From the NCBI GenBank assembly GCA_002354805.1, contig DEMH01000004.1, positions 230,966 through 294,965 on the forward strand: 64,000 bases of DNA. The letters are read 5' to 3'. This document shows, in pieces, positions 52,610 through 62,516 of this stretch. Position 1 is the stretch's first letter, and each line of letters begins with the position of its first letter. This DNA is from Gammaproteobacteria bacterium UBA2675. GTDB lineage: Bacteria; Pseudomonadota; Gammaproteobacteria; Pseudomonadales; Pseudohongiellaceae. Both the position numbers and the translations under genes were made by a program. The notes beneath the pieces were generated by a model. The model saw only the letters and a list, made by a program, of their open reading frames with translations, made no database searches and was not told the origin of the DNA.

Positions 52610-53605
52610 CTAGCTCAGCTTCTCCAGCAATTGTAAGTGCTGCTCCGGCTCCAGTCTTGGGCCAAACTCAGTGACCACCGTGGCCGAGGCCAGGCTGGCG
52701 AGTTCACCGGCTTTCTGGAATGACATGCCTTGCGTGATGCCATAAAGAAATGCACCGGAAAACATGTCTCCGGCCCCGTTTGTGTCCACCGCCTTGACGT
52801 TGTGCGGGGCAATATCGATGTAATTCTGACCATCAAACAATAATGCGCCTCTGGCACCACGTGTAATCACAAAGCTTGTGGCCACTGTGGCAATTTTTTT
52901 GCAGGCTTTTTCGAAATCGTCCTCGTCGGCCCAGATCCTGGCTTCCTGCTCATTGCAGAACAGCAGGTCGACGCCGTCACCAAGCACTTCATTGATACCA
53001 TCTTTAAAATACTCGACCATCGCCGGGTCGGAGAAGGTCAATGCCGTCTTTACGTCGTGCTGCTCTGCGCAGGTCTTCAGTTTTTTTGCAGCCGCGCGCG
53101 CCGAATCAGATGTAACCAGATAACCCTCGATATATACGAACTTGGCCTGGGCCACTATATCTTCCCGGACATCTGACGGCGACACCAGTGACGAAATTCC
53201 CAGGTGTGTCAGCATGGTCCGCTCAGCATCAGGTGTCACCATGACCAGGCAGCGGCCGGTCATGCCGGGTTCGCGCTGAGCACCCAGATTGGTGCTGATG
53301 TTGTGGTCGCCAAGGGCGCTGACGTAAAAATCACCAGTTTCATCATTGGCTACTTTGCAGGCATAGAATGTTTTGCCACCAAACTGGCTTACTGCGTAAA
53401 GTGTGTTGGCAGCGGAGCCGCCACCGGCCTGCTTTTTCAGTGGATAGCGCTGGCTCAGCAGGTCGAGGATGACTTGCTGGGGCTGCGCATCCATCAGAGT
53501 CATGAAACCTTTCTCGATACCTGCTTCGACAAAAAAATTGTCGTCTACTTCGAATTCTTTGTCGACCAGCGCATTGCCGATGCCGTACACGTCATATGTT
53601 GTCAT
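52610..53605 (-). CDS. PfkB-family carbohydrate/adenosine kinase
   Basis: 331 residues of the ribokinase fold: GGGSAANTLYAVSQFGGKTFYACKV-type substrate loop and the ATP/anion-hole motif VDTNGAGDMFSGAFLYG with catalytic Asp. It is the adenosine-kinase-like branch common in marine gammaproteobacteria. Adenosine is the likely but not proven substrate. Confidence 0.85.
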   Translation of the reverse strand: MTTYDVYGIGNALVDKEFEVDDNFFVEAGIEKGFMTLMDAQPQQVILDLLSQRYPLKKQAGGGSAANTLYAVSQFGGKTFYACKVANDETGDFYVSALGDHNISTNLGAQREPGMTGRCLVMVTPDAERTMLTHLGISSLVSPSDVREDIVAQAKFVYIEGYLVTSDSARAAAKKLKTCAEQHDVKTALTFSDPAMVEYFKDGINEVLGDGVDLLFCNEQEARIWADEDDFEKACKKIATVATSFVITRGARGALLFDGQNYIDIAPHNVKAVDTNGAGDMFSGAFLYGITQGMSFQKAGELASLASATVVTEFGPRLEPEQHLQLLEKLS

Positions 53606-53635
53606 TGATTGTTCCTGATTTTGATTCCTGTTGTA

Positions 53636-54946
53636 TCACAATGCAGCAAAGGCTTTTTTGGCAGCTGCCAGTGTCAGTTCGATTTCTTTGTCGCCGTGCG
53701 CAGCCGAAACGAAACCAGCCTCAAAAGCAGAGGGCGCCAGGTAGATGTTATTTTCCAGCATCAAATGGAAGTAGCGCTTGAATTGCTCCACATTGCAGGC
53801 CATGACCTGGTCGAAACGTGTTACCTGCTTTTCCTCCGAGAAGAAACATCCAAACATGCCTCCCACCTGACTGGTTGTGAAGGGGATGCCGGCGGCATCT
53901 GCCAGTTCCTGGAGGCCAGCCAGCATCTGGGCGGTGCGTGCGGTCAGCTGGTCATGGAAACCGGGTCGCTGGATCTCTGTCAGCATGGCCAGGCCAGCCG
54001 CCACCGCGAGCGGGCTGCCCGCCAGTGTGCCGGCCTGGTAAACGCCACCGAGCGGAGCAATACAATTCATGATCTCGGCCTTGCCACCGAAAGCGCCCAC
54101 CGGCAAGCCTCCGCCAATAACTTTGCCCAATGTAGTCAGGTCGGGTGTCACACCATAAACCGACTGGGCTCCACCCAGTGCGGTTCTGAATCCAGTCATG
54201 ACTTCATCAAATATCAGCACTGCGCCATACTTGGTGCAAAGCTCACGCATCGCCTCCAGGAATCCGGGCACTGGTGGTACCAGGTTCATGTTGCCGGCTA
54301 CTGGCTCCACAATGACGCAGGCGATTTCCTCGCCCCGTTGATCGAATAACTCGCGCATGCCGTCAATATCATTGTAGGTCAGCACAAAGGTCTGATCAGT
54401 GTATGAGGTCGGCACACCCAAAGAGTCAGGCTCGCCAAGTGTCAGTGCCCCTGAACCGGCTTTGACCAGCAGTCCGTCAACATGGCCATGATAGCAGCCC
54501 TCAAACTTGACCACCTTGTCGCGGCGTGTGTAACCGCGAGCCAGGCGGATGGCGCTCATGGTTGCCTCTGTACCGGAGGTTACCAGGCGGACCTTTTCTA
54601 TGGACGGAACCAGCTTGCAGATGGTTTTGGCGATCTCTACTTCCGCTGCTGTTGAAGCACCATATCCAAGGCCCTTGTTCAGCTGCAGCTGCAGTGCCTG
54701 AATGACGGATGGATGGCAGTGGCCGAGAATCATGGGGCCCCAGGCGCCAACAAAGTCAACGTAACGGTTTTCGTCTTCGTCTATCAGGTAAGCACCCTGT
54801 CCGCCACTGAAAAAAAGTGGCGTGCCGCCCACACCGCGGAATGCCCGGACCGGTGAATTAACGCCACCGGGAATATACTGTTGAGCTTCTTCGAACAGGG
54901 CCGCAGAGCGTTTGGGGTCGTGGTGGGGTACGTGTGATTCAGTCAT
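53636..54946 (-). CDS. hemL: Glutamate-1-semialdehyde 2,1-aminomutase
   Basis: 436 residues, PLP enzyme: GGVNSPVRAFRGVGGTPLF, VRLVTSGTEATMSAIRLARG, LIFDEVMTGFR and the PLP lysine in TLGKVIGGGLPVGAFGG. It makes 5-aminolevulinate for haem and siroheme. Gene order with thiE and thiD is the one known in Pseudomonas. Confidence 0.97.
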   Translation of the reverse strand: MTESHVPHHDPKRSAALFEEAQQYIPGGVNSPVRAFRGVGGTPLFFSGGQGAYLIDEDENRYVDFVGAWGPMILGHCHPSVIQALQLQLNKGLGYGASTAAEVEIAKTICKLVPSIEKVRLVTSGTEATMSAIRLARGYTRRDKVVKFEGCYHGHVDGLLVKAGSGALTLGEPDSLGVPTSYTDQTFVLTYNDIDGMRELFDQRGEEIACVIVEPVAGNMNLVPPVPGFLEAMRELCTKYGAVLIFDEVMTGFRTALGGAQSVYGVTPDLTTLGKVIGGGLPVGAFGGKAEIMNCIAPLGGVYQAGTLAGSPLAVAAGLAMLTEIQRPGFHDQLTARTAQMLAGLQELADAAGIPFTTSQVGGMFGCFFSEEKQVTRFDQVMACNVEQFKRYFHLMLENNIYLAPSAFEAGFVSAAHGDKEIELTLAAAKKAFAAL

Positions 54947-54978
54947 ATCGGGTTTAATCCTTCTGTCTGGATGTTCTG

Positions 54979-55614
54979 TCAGGCAAATAATCGGGCCAGG
55001 GCTTCGGCGCGTTTTTTTACATCTGGCTTGGCAAACAGGTAATGAATGACTGCCAGCATGTCGGCACCAAGCTCCAGCAAAGCGTCGCCATTATCGGCAG
55101 TGACACCGCCAATCGCGACTATTGGCAAAGTCGTCAGCTGTCTTACGCGTCGCAGGTCATTCAGGTTTGCTGCCGGTGCATCAGGTTTGGTCTCTGACGG
55201 GAAAAACCGGCCAAGAGCGATGTAACTTGCGCCTTCCTGTTCTGCTTTGATGACAAGCTCGTCCCGATTGTGACAGGTGATGCCGATAATGGCATCCGGG
55301 CCAAGTGTGCGTCTGGCCTGCACAAGGCTGGTGTCACTCTGGCCAAGATGCACACCGGCTGCGCCGGCCGCCAGGCACAATTCAATGTCATCGTTGATCA
55401 GCAACATTGCGCCGAATTTGCTGCAGAGGGCCTGCAGGCTCGTCGCTTCGCCAAGTCGCACTGACGAGTCTGCGCTCTTGTTACGGTACTGGACCAGGCT
55501 CACGCCGCCTGCCAGGGCCTCTTCGACTGCAGGAAGCAATCGCTTCCCGCCGAGCAGCTTTGAGTCAGTGATTGCATATACGCCGCGAAGCCTTCGCGCC
55601 TGCTGGTCGGTCAA
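54979..55614 (-). CDS. thiE: Thiamine-phosphate synthase
   Basis: 211 residues, TIM barrel: LVQYRNKSADSSVRLGEA, LLINDDIELCLAAGAAGVHLGQ and PIVAIGGVTADN. It joins HMP-PP and thiazole phosphate to thiamine phosphate. The start is TTG at 55614 with AGGA eight bases upstream. Lies between thiD and hemL. Confidence 0.95.
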   Translation of the reverse strand: MTDQQARRLRGVYAITDSKLLGGKRLLPAVEEALAGGVSLVQYRNKSADSSVRLGEATSLQALCSKFGAMLLINDDIELCLAAGAAGVHLGQSDTSLVQARRTLGPDAIIGITCHNRDELVIKAEQEGASYIALGRFFPSETKPDAPAANLNDLRRVRQLTTLPIVAIGGVTADNGDALLELGADMLAVIHYLFAKPDVKKRAEALARLFA

Positions 55615-55671
55615 AAGTTTAATCCTGGGTTGTCTGCACCGCCCGCCATTCTAGCAAAGCAGGCGGCCGTA

Positions 55672-56475
55672 TCATATCTCAAGCGGATACCGGCGATTGG
55701 GAATGAACTGTCCGGCACCAGGCTGCCAGCCGTGTTTGATGGCTTGCCAGGTGAAGTCCTGCGCCAGGCTAGCAGCGTCTGTGACGTTATTTCCCTGAGC
55801 AAGATACGACGCCAGCGCGGCGGCCAGTGTGCACCCGGAACCGTGATACTCCCCGGGCTGACGTGCCCATTGCCACTGACAGGGATCGTCACGCTTTTCG
55901 CCAGAGTAGAGTCGGTTGGTAATCAGCTCGCCTGGCTCGTGACCGCCCGTCACAAGTACATGTTTCGCACCGGCCTGCAGCAATCTTTCCGCCGCCTCTG
56001 ACTGAGAATCAGATCCCTTGGCGAGCCGGAAAAGTTCATGGGTATTGGGGGTCATGATGGTGGCGTGAGGAGCGATCTGTTCGAGATAGAGGTCGATAAT
56101 GTCGACGGCGCCAAAATCATAGCCGCCTCCCGCGATCAGTACCGGGTCCGCAACCACTGGGACGTCGCGCAACTGCTTGACAATGTCCGCCACCACACGG
56201 ACATTGTCGGGACCATCCAGCAGACCGATCTTGATTGCCGAAATGCTGAGGTCGGACAGTAGTGATTCGACCTGATGACGCAATATTTCGCCGTTAACGG
56301 GCTGTGTGGCCTGCACGTTCTGGGTGTTCTGAACCGTCAGCGATGTAATGACCGGCAGGCAGTGTGAGCCGGTCATCAGCATTGCCTCCATGTCCGCCTG
56401 AATGCCGGCACCACCACTGGGGTCCAGTCCGCTCAGGCACAGCACCATGGGTTTTGTATGCGCTGACCTGCTCAA
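55672..56475 (-). CDS. thiD: Hydroxymethylpyrimidine (phosphate) kinase
   Basis: 267 residues of the ribokinase fold: LCLSGLDPSGGAGIQADMEAM, KIGLLDGPDNVRVVADI and HGSGCTLAAALASYLAQG. It makes HMP-PP for ThiE. It begins with TTG overlapping the hemJ stop (TTGA). No TPP riboswitch was recognised upstream. Confidence 0.95.
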   Translation of the reverse strand: MSRSAHTKPMVLCLSGLDPSGGAGIQADMEAMLMTGSHCLPVITSLTVQNTQNVQATQPVNGEILRHQVESLLSDLSISAIKIGLLDGPDNVRVVADIVKQLRDVPVVADPVLIAGGGYDFGAVDIIDLYLEQIAPHATIMTPNTHELFRLAKGSDSQSEAAERLLQAGAKHVLVTGGHEPGELITNRLYSGEKRDDPCQWQWARQPGEYHGSGCTLAAALASYLAQGNNVTDAASLAQDFTWQAIKHGWQPGAGQFIPNRRYPLEI

Positions 56476-56894
56476 AACGGTTTTACCACTGCGAGGATGA
56501 CAATCGCGACCAGCGCGAATACCGGAACTTCATTGTAAATACGGAAAAATGTGTGGCTGTGAGTGTTTCTGTCGTCACGAAATCTGGCCCAGAACCAGCC
56601 GCAGCTGATGTGGTAAACGATCAGCAGGGCAACGATGACGAGCTTGACGTGCAACCAGCCCTGACGCAGGTAAAAATCCGGTGCGCTGTAGATCAGCCAG
56701 GCGCCGAAGAAGACAGTGGCGACGGCAGATGGCGTCATGATGCCCCGGTAAAGCTTGCGCTCCATGACAACAAAGCGCTCTTTGCTGATGGGGTCGTCGC
56801 TCATGGCGTGATAGACAAAAAGCCGCGGCAGATAAAAAATACCTGCAAACCAGCAGATTACCGAGATCAAGTGAAACGCTTCCAGCCAGGCCAT
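56472..56894 (-). CDS. hemJ: Protoporphyrinogen oxidase HemJ
   Basis: 140 residues, four membrane helices, with HLISVICWFAGIFYLPRLFVYH (family His), MERKLYRGIMTPSA and GWLHVKLVIVALLIVYH. It oxidises protoporphyrinogen IX in haem synthesis. Its 4-base overlap with thiD puts it at the head of the thiD-thiE-hemL block. Confidence 0.88.
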   Translation of the reverse strand: MAWLEAFHLISVICWFAGIFYLPRLFVYHAMSDDPISKERFVVMERKLYRGIMTPSAVATVFFGAWLIYSAPDFYLRQGWLHVKLVIVALLIVYHISCGWFWARFRDDRNTHSHTFFRIYNEVPVFALVAIVILAVVKPF

Positions 56895-57034
56895 GTCTGT
56901 CCTTCAAAAAACTTGGATTGATGAGTTCACGATTATGCAGATGGCAGCAGCCTGAGTACAGCCGCATCCGGCAAAAAGCTGCTCGCTGGTGTTAGAATAC
57001 GGAACAAAGCCATTATTGGGATCAGGAGAAGGTT

Positions 57035-58072
57035 GTGATCAAAGTTGGAATTGTTGGTGCCACCGGATACACAGGCGTTGAATTATTGCGCTTGCTGGCG
57101 CTTCGCGATGACGTGCGAATCGACGTTGTTACCTCGCGCGAGCTGGACGGGACCTCAGTAGCAGATCTGTTCCCTAATTTGCGGGGGTATCTTGATATCC
57201 GCTTTACGGCCCCTGACGATGATGCGCTGGCTGCCTGCGACGTGGTGTTTTATGCCACACCCCATACCGTTGCGATGAAAAGTGCAGCAAGCCTCATGGC
57301 TCGTGGAGTCCGGATAATCGACCTGTCGGCCGATTTTCGCCTGAAAGATCGCGAGCTTTGGGAGAAATGGTACAAAGAGAAGCATGAGAGCCCGGAGCTG
57401 ATCGAAAAGGCTGTTTATGGCCTGCCAGAAGTCAATCGTACCGCGATTCGTGATGCACAGTTGATCGCAGTCCCGGGCTGTTATCCGACTGCTGTGCAGT
57501 TGGGACTGCTTCCCTTGCTGGAAAAAGGTCTGGTAGATCCAGCGCATTTGATTGCTGATGCCAAGTCGGGCGTCAGCGGCGCTGGGCGGGGCGCCAAAGT
57601 GGGCAGTCTGCTGTGCGAGGCGTCGGAGTCGATGAGCGCATATGGTGTGGCAGGTCATCGTCACTTGCCAGAGATTTCCCAGGGCCTGCGAAATGCAGCG
57701 GGCACGGATGTTAATCTGACCTTTATTCCACATCTGACCCCTATGATTCGGGGCATCCATGCGACCTTGTATGCCAGGCCAAGTACTGAGGTGACAGCGC
57801 AGCAGCTACAGAGTCTGTTTGAAGATCGCTATCGCGACGAACCGTTTGTGGACGTGATGCCTGCTGGCAGCCATCCGGCTACACGTAATGTCAAAGGCTC
57901 GAACCGTTGCCAGATAGCGGTCCACTATCTGGCTGACAGCAATACCATTGTGGTTCTTTCGGTCATCGACAATCTGGTAAAAGGTGCCTCCGGGCAGGCG
58001 GTGCAGAATATGAACATCATGTTTGGACTCAGTGAGCGCAGCGGTCTGGATACGCTGTCGCTGCTACTGTAA
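57035..58072 (+). CDS. argC: N-acetyl-gamma-glutamyl-phosphate reductase
   Basis: 345 residues: VGIVGATGYTGVELLRLLA, catalytic Cys in VPGCYPTAVQLGLLPL and the His region GHRHLPEI. It is the NADPH-dependent third step of arginine synthesis. The start is GTG at 57035 with AGGAGAAGG upstream. Confidence 0.96.
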   Translation: MIKVGIVGATGYTGVELLRLLALRDDVRIDVVTSRELDGTSVADLFPNLRGYLDIRFTAPDDDALAACDVVFYATPHTVAMKSAASLMARGVRIIDLSADFRLKDRELWEKWYKEKHESPELIEKAVYGLPEVNRTAIRDAQLIAVPGCYPTAVQLGLLPLLEKGLVDPAHLIADAKSGVSGAGRGAKVGSLLCEASESMSAYGVAGHRHLPEISQGLRNAAGTDVNLTFIPHLTPMIRGIHATLYARPSTEVTAQQLQSLFEDRYRDEPFVDVMPAGSHPATRNVKGSNRCQIAVHYLADSNTIVVLSVIDNLVKGASGQAVQNMNIMFGLSERSGLDTLSLLL

Positions 58073-58090
58073 TCGACAAGCTGACTGGCA

Positions 58091-58840
58091 ATGCCTGGGG
58101 CCGTCAAGGGTAGCAAACAATATCGGATGCGGGTTGTCAGGTATCGGCCGTGGCAGCCGTACATCCTCGGCCTGGCTGCTCTTCTGGTTGTGGCCCTGGC
58201 CGCTGCGGCTGGCTACTGGTATGGCAGTAGCGATCGCCAGCAACTGGCGCAGCAACTCGCGCAACTGCGCGCGATCGAGCCGGAGAATGCCAGCCAACTA
58301 ACGAGCCTGCAGGCACAGCTTGCCATCAGTGAGCGCAATCGCGAGCTTGATCAGCAGGCACTGAGTCAGGCGCAAACGACCATCGCATCCCTGCGTGAGA
58401 GCAATGTCGAGTTGCAGCGTGACAATGGGCTGTACCGACAGGTAATGAGCCTGGCAAGCAGCGCAACGCCCGCGCTGAGTATCGTCCAGTTCAAGCTCTC
58501 GGATGTAGCGCAGGTAGAGCGTGGCTACGCCTATCAATTACTGGTTGCGGTACATGGCAATCAGGATGCCGTGGTGGACGTGGTAGCCAATATAGTTATA
58601 AATGGCGAGCAGGCAGGTGAGCCGCAATCGTTTGACCTGGATACCATCGCAGTGCTGCCTCAGGAACTGAAGGCAAGCTTCAATTATCTATATCGCTTTT
58701 CCGGCAGCATTCTGTTGCCTGAGGGGTTTGTACCGACAGCGGCAGAAGTGAGCGTTGCGGATGCGCGCGCGACACTGCCTGCTTCGTCTATCAATGCCGA
58801 ATGGCAACAACAGGGGCCCGTTCATGTTCAAATCGAATGA
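58091..58840 (+). CDS. Coiled-coil membrane protein (DUF6776-like)
   Basis: 249 residues. One N-terminal membrane helix (ILGLAALLVVALAAAAGYWY) is followed by a coiled coil (about 45-115, Gln-rich) and a periplasmic beta-rich domain. A start at 58127 (RVVRYRPWQPY) is also possible. I connect it with the DUF6776 family found before bactofilin genes. Function unknown; a cell-shape or envelope role with the next gene is inferred. Confidence 0.6.
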   Translation: MPGAVKGSKQYRMRVVRYRPWQPYILGLAALLVVALAAAAGYWYGSSDRQQLAQQLAQLRAIEPENASQLTSLQAQLAISERNRELDQQALSQAQTTIASLRESNVELQRDNGLYRQVMSLASSATPALSIVQFKLSDVAQVERGYAYQLLVAVHGNQDAVVDVVANIVINGEQAGEPQSFDLDTIAVLPQELKASFNYLYRFSGSILLPEGFVPTAAEVSVADARATLPASSINAEWQQQGPVHVQIE

Positions 58841-59264
58841 CAATAAGCTGGTATCCAAAAGTCGAACCGACGCACACACCCTGATTTCGGTGGATACCGA
58901 GGTGACCGGTAATCTGAGCTTCAAGGGAGAGCTGATTATCGAAGGTCTGGTGGTTGGCGATATCAAGGCTGCTGACGACAGCGCGGCCGTACTGAGAATA
59001 GCTGAGACAGGACGGGTCAACGGCAACATCAGCGTCCCCAACGCTGTTGTGAATGGTGAAATAGAAGGTGACGTCAGAGTTGCTTCCCACCTTGAACTTG
59101 CAGCAAAAGCCCGCATTACGGGCTCGGTGCAGTATCGATTACTGGAAATGGTGGCGGGCGCTCAGGTAAACGGCAGTCTTGTCTGTGGTGATGAGGCCAA
59201 GTCTCAACTGAGAGCCTTGACACATGATGACGGCGCCCAATCCAGTGTCGCCCAGAGCGGCTGA
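58824..59264 (+). CDS. Bactofilin (polymer-forming cytoskeletal protein)
   Basis: 146 residues. The beta-helix repeats are clear: LSFKGELIIEGLVVGDI, GRVNGNISVPNAVVNGEIEG, AKARITGSVQYRLLEMVAGA. Flanks are unstructured. Bactofilins form filaments without nucleotide and help place cell-wall enzymes. It overlaps the coiled-coil gene by 17 bases. Confidence 0.9.
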   Translation: MFKSNDNKLVSKSRTDAHTLISVDTEVTGNLSFKGELIIEGLVVGDIKAADDSAAVLRIAETGRVNGNISVPNAVVNGEIEGDVRVASHLELAAKARITGSVQYRLLEMVAGAQVNGSLVCGDEAKSQLRALTHDDGAQSSVAQSG

Positions 59265-59374
59265 AGCTGCTCCAGATGCATCAGTCAGCAGCCGCTTAAT
59301 AGTTGACTAAAATACTCGGATATGTCCATAATTTCTTGAGAAATATTCTGCAGTTGTTTTGAGTAAGTTGAATT

Positions 59375-59728
59375 ATGTCCACTGTACAGACACACGATCC
59401 GGTCATTATTGCGTTGACGGATAACGCAGCCGATAAAGTAAAAAGCCTGATCGAGGAAGAAGGCAAGCCGTCTCTGAAGTTACGAGTGTTCGTAACCGGC
59501 GGCGGTTGCTCCGGTTTTCAGTATGGCTTCAGCTTTGACGAGGAAGTTGGGGACGAAGATACTGTGGTGGATCACAAGGGCGCAACCCTGCTGGTTGATC
59601 CATTGAGTTACCAGTATCTGGTCGGCGCGCGTGTCGACTATGTCGAGAATCTTGAAGGCTCCCGCTTTGTCGTCAACAATCCAATGGCAGCGACTACCTG
59701 TGGCTGTGGCTCGTCGTTCTCCATCTGA
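59375..59728 (+). CDS. erpA: Iron-sulfur cluster insertion protein ErpA
   Basis: 117 residues, A-type carrier: LKLRVFVTGGGCSGFQYGF and CGCGSSFSI contain the three cluster-binding Cys. It delivers Fe-S clusters to apoproteins. A single-gene unit with a 110-base upstream gap. Confidence 0.95.
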   Translation: MSTVQTHDPVIIALTDNAADKVKSLIEEEGKPSLKLRVFVTGGGCSGFQYGFSFDEEVGDEDTVVDHKGATLLVDPLSYQYLVGARVDYVENLEGSRFVVNNPMAATTCGCGSSFSI

Positions 59729-59734
59729 AACGAC

Positions 59735-60919
59735 CTATCTCCCCGACTGATAAATACCACCCAGAATCACGGGGCTGCGTGACCCGGTCAGTTTGCTGCA
59801 GTCCATGGCAATACCGCCGATAGTATTGCTGGCCAGCCAGGCAAAGGTCACAGCCTCCACCCAGTCAGCAGGCATGCCTAGATCGTCGCTGGGAACTACT
59901 TGATAAGCTGGAAGTTCGATCTGTAACTGCGACATGAGCGTGCGATTGTGAGCACCACCGCCACAGACAGCAATTACGCCTTGTGTAATTGATCGGCCTG
60001 TGCAGCCTGCGACGGCGTCGCAGACACTGAGTACGGTAAGCTGCAGTAGAGTGCGCTGTACATCCTCTGGCGCATAGCTGGCGACGCCCTCCAGCTGCAG
60101 AGCCTGCTGCATTGCGCTCCCAAGCCAGCGAGCGTTGAACAATTCTCGACCGGTGCTTTTTGGGGCTGGTAGCGAGAAATAGGGTTCAGCCATCATGACC
60201 GACAGCAGTGCGGGCAGTACCTGACCACTGGCGGCCCATGCGCCATCAGCATCGTAGGGCTTGCCGCAATACTGTTCTATCCATAGATCCATCAGGACAT
60301 TACCGGGACCGGTATCAAACCCTGTTGGGCAAGCAGCAGGATTCATATCCACAATTGTAATATTGGCCATGCCGCCAATATTCAGCACCAGGGTCTGCTG
60401 CCCGGGAGCATGAAAGAAGTGCTGATGAAACAGGGGAGCCAGCGGCGCACCCTGACCTCCCATCGCCATGTCGCGCTGGCGAAAATCGGCAACAGTTGTC
60501 ACGCCAGTGAGTGCAGCGATGGTGTTCGGGTCCCCCAGCTGAAGACTGAAGGTGTGAGTGCCTTGCGGCTGGTGATAGACGGTCTGTCCGTGACTGCCTA
60601 TGGCGACTATTTGATCTGCGGTCAGTCCTTCCTGTCGCATCAGCGCATTGGCTGCCGCCGCAAAGGCCTTTCCGATTTCGACGTCGGTGTCTCCAAGATC
60701 AGATAGTGATACCTGTCCATTATGGCAGATGGCCAGAATCTTTGTGCGAAGCGCAGGCGAATACTCGAGCGCCTGCGTGGCCAGCAGCTGGGTACCCTCA
60801 GGACCGGTTTCGATCAGAGCGCAGTCAATGCCGTCGACACTGGTACCGGATATAAGCCCAATATAAAGCCCGGCCGGCCCGTGGCGGGCTGAACCCGAAG
60901 GATCCGCCCGGGTGCTCAT
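59735..60919 (-). CDS. anmK: Anhydro-N-acetylmuramic acid kinase
   Basis: 394 residues: GLISGTSVDGIDCALIE, IGSHGQTVYH, LNIGGMANIT and CPTGFDTGPGNVLMD. It phosphorylates anhydroMurNAc during cell-wall recycling. It shares the TAATG junction with the peptidase upstream, so wall turnover genes are coupled. Confidence 0.95.
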   Translation of the reverse strand: MSTRADPSGSARHGPAGLYIGLISGTSVDGIDCALIETGPEGTQLLATQALEYSPALRTKILAICHNGQVSLSDLGDTDVEIGKAFAAAANALMRQEGLTADQIVAIGSHGQTVYHQPQGTHTFSLQLGDPNTIAALTGVTTVADFRQRDMAMGGQGAPLAPLFHQHFFHAPGQQTLVLNIGGMANITIVDMNPAACPTGFDTGPGNVLMDLWIEQYCGKPYDADGAWAASGQVLPALLSVMMAEPYFSLPAPKSTGRELFNARWLGSAMQQALQLEGVASYAPEDVQRTLLQLTVLSVCDAVAGCTGRSITQGVIAVCGGGAHNRTLMSQLQIELPAYQVVPSDDLGMPADWVEAVTFAWLASNTIGGIAMDCSKLTGSRSPVILGGIYQSGR

Positions 60920-62370
60920 TAGTGTTCCAGCGACGGAAGTGCTGGTCCGGCGAGTGTCAACAGGCGACTGTCTGCACTGGATGGTGGGAAGCGCTCAATA
61001 ATTGCTCGTGAACGCTCAAGGAATCTTGGCATTTCAGCAGGCTCCAGCGTGACCGCCTGCGGCAGCTGGTCAACGATGGTACGTGGGTCTTTGTGAACGC
61101 CACTCACCAGAAATTCATAATGCAGGTGTGGGCCAGTTGCACCGCCGGTTGCACCAACGTATCCGATCACCTGGCCCTGGCTAACCCGGCTGCCTTTGCG
61201 AATACCATCGGCATAGTCATTCAGGTGTGCGTACTTGGTCTCGTAGGAGCCGTGATGTTCAATAACGACCAGCTTGCCAAATGAGCCATTGCGGGCTGCC
61301 CAGGTTACAGTGCCGTCCGCGGTTGCGCGTACTGGTGTTCCAGTCGGTGCTGCGTAGTCGGTGCCCTTGTGCGCACGTATGGTATTCAGAATTGGGTGGC
61401 GACGGTTCGGGTTGAAATTGGAGCTGATTCTGAATACATCCAGCGGGTTCCTGAGGAAGGCCTTCTGCATGCTTTCGCCAGTTGGGCTGAAGAAGCCGCT
61501 TTCACCCTGGGTGTTCTCATATCGGACCGCGATATGCTCGCGACCCCGGTTGATGAATTGTGCACCTATTATTTCACCAGGACCGACGTATTCTCCGTCG
61601 AGATACTTTTCCTGATAAATGATGCTGAACCGGTCGCCCTGTCGCGGATCGAGCAGGAAGTCGATTACGCCACCAAATACATCGGCCATACCCATGATGA
61701 CATTGGCGGGGATGTCGGCTCGTTGCGCAGCCAGGAACAGGCTGTCTGATATCTCGCCCTGCCTGACGACTTCCCGGATCTCTGGAGTCCGCAAAACAGG
61801 CTCAACTTCATAACGCGCGTCGTAGCGCTTGTAGACAAAGCCTTCCAGTGGCGACGTCAGAACCTGCAATTGTCGCAGCTCGCCGGGGCTGGGAATGTGA
61901 AAGCTCAGTTGATAGCCAGGCCGAAGGCGGTTCAGCACAGTGGCTTCATCTGTGGTGTCGATCAGCCGGTGCAGCTCCTGAGCCGAGAGGCCCACTTCGT
62001 TGAAAATGGATGACAGTGTGTCGCCGGGGGCGACCGTCAATTCCGTCCAGCCATGATTTTTAGGCTGCATGGGACCAATCATTGGTTGCGGCCCGACCTG
62101 ATCTGCCTGCTGGCTCTGCATCGAAGCCAGTCTTGGCACTTGCTGGTCGGATGCCAGTCTGTCTCCGTGGGCGGACTCTTCTGGCATCATTGTTGTGACG
62201 GCAAACAGCACTGCGCTGAGTATGCTCGCGAGCACAATATGCTGACGGGGAATCTGTTTCAGGCTGAGACGCTTGCCCTGCTGGGGCCCGGGTATGGCGC
62301 TGGCGTTGTATCGCTTCTGAAGCGTTGGCTTGTTGCGAGGTACGGTTGTTCTTTGGTGTATCGGTTCCAT
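60919..62370 (-). CDS. M23 peptidoglycan endopeptidase
   Basis: 483 residues. A basic N-terminus and membrane anchor (IVLASILSAVLFAVTTM) precede a LysM/OapA-like domain (TVAPGDTLSSIFNEVGLS) and the M23 domain, where the zinc ligands are complete: HKGTD and GPHLHYEF. It resembles MepM. I chose ATG 62370; the longer frame runs through the tyrS promoter. Confidence 0.9.
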   Translation of the reverse strand: MEPIHQRTTVPRNKPTLQKRYNASAIPGPQQGKRLSLKQIPRQHIVLASILSAVLFAVTTMMPEESAHGDRLASDQQVPRLASMQSQQADQVGPQPMIGPMQPKNHGWTELTVAPGDTLSSIFNEVGLSAQELHRLIDTTDEATVLNRLRPGYQLSFHIPSPGELRQLQVLTSPLEGFVYKRYDARYEVEPVLRTPEIREVVRQGEISDSLFLAAQRADIPANVIMGMADVFGGVIDFLLDPRQGDRFSIIYQEKYLDGEYVGPGEIIGAQFINRGREHIAVRYENTQGESGFFSPTGESMQKAFLRNPLDVFRISSNFNPNRRHPILNTIRAHKGTDYAAPTGTPVRATADGTVTWAARNGSFGKLVVIEHHGSYETKYAHLNDYADGIRKGSRVSQGQVIGYVGATGGATGPHLHYEFLVSGVHKDPRTIVDQLPQAVTLEPAEMPRFLERSRAIIERFPPSSADSRLLTLAGPALPSLEH

Positions 62371-62516
62371 GGAATTCTTGTTGTCTCGATATTGCTGGCT
62401 GGCGGACCAAATTATCCCCCAATTCTTAAGGCTTTCACGGGCAAGGTCAAGTCTTATTCCAATGTATGGTGTAGAATTGTCCGCCTTGTAGAAACTCGAT
62501 GATTGGAATGACCGAT

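Noticed and set aside
54979..56960. TPP riboswitch for the thiD-thiE genes
   Set aside because: No leader of sufficient length with the conserved CUGAGA-type core was seen upstream of hemJ or thiD.
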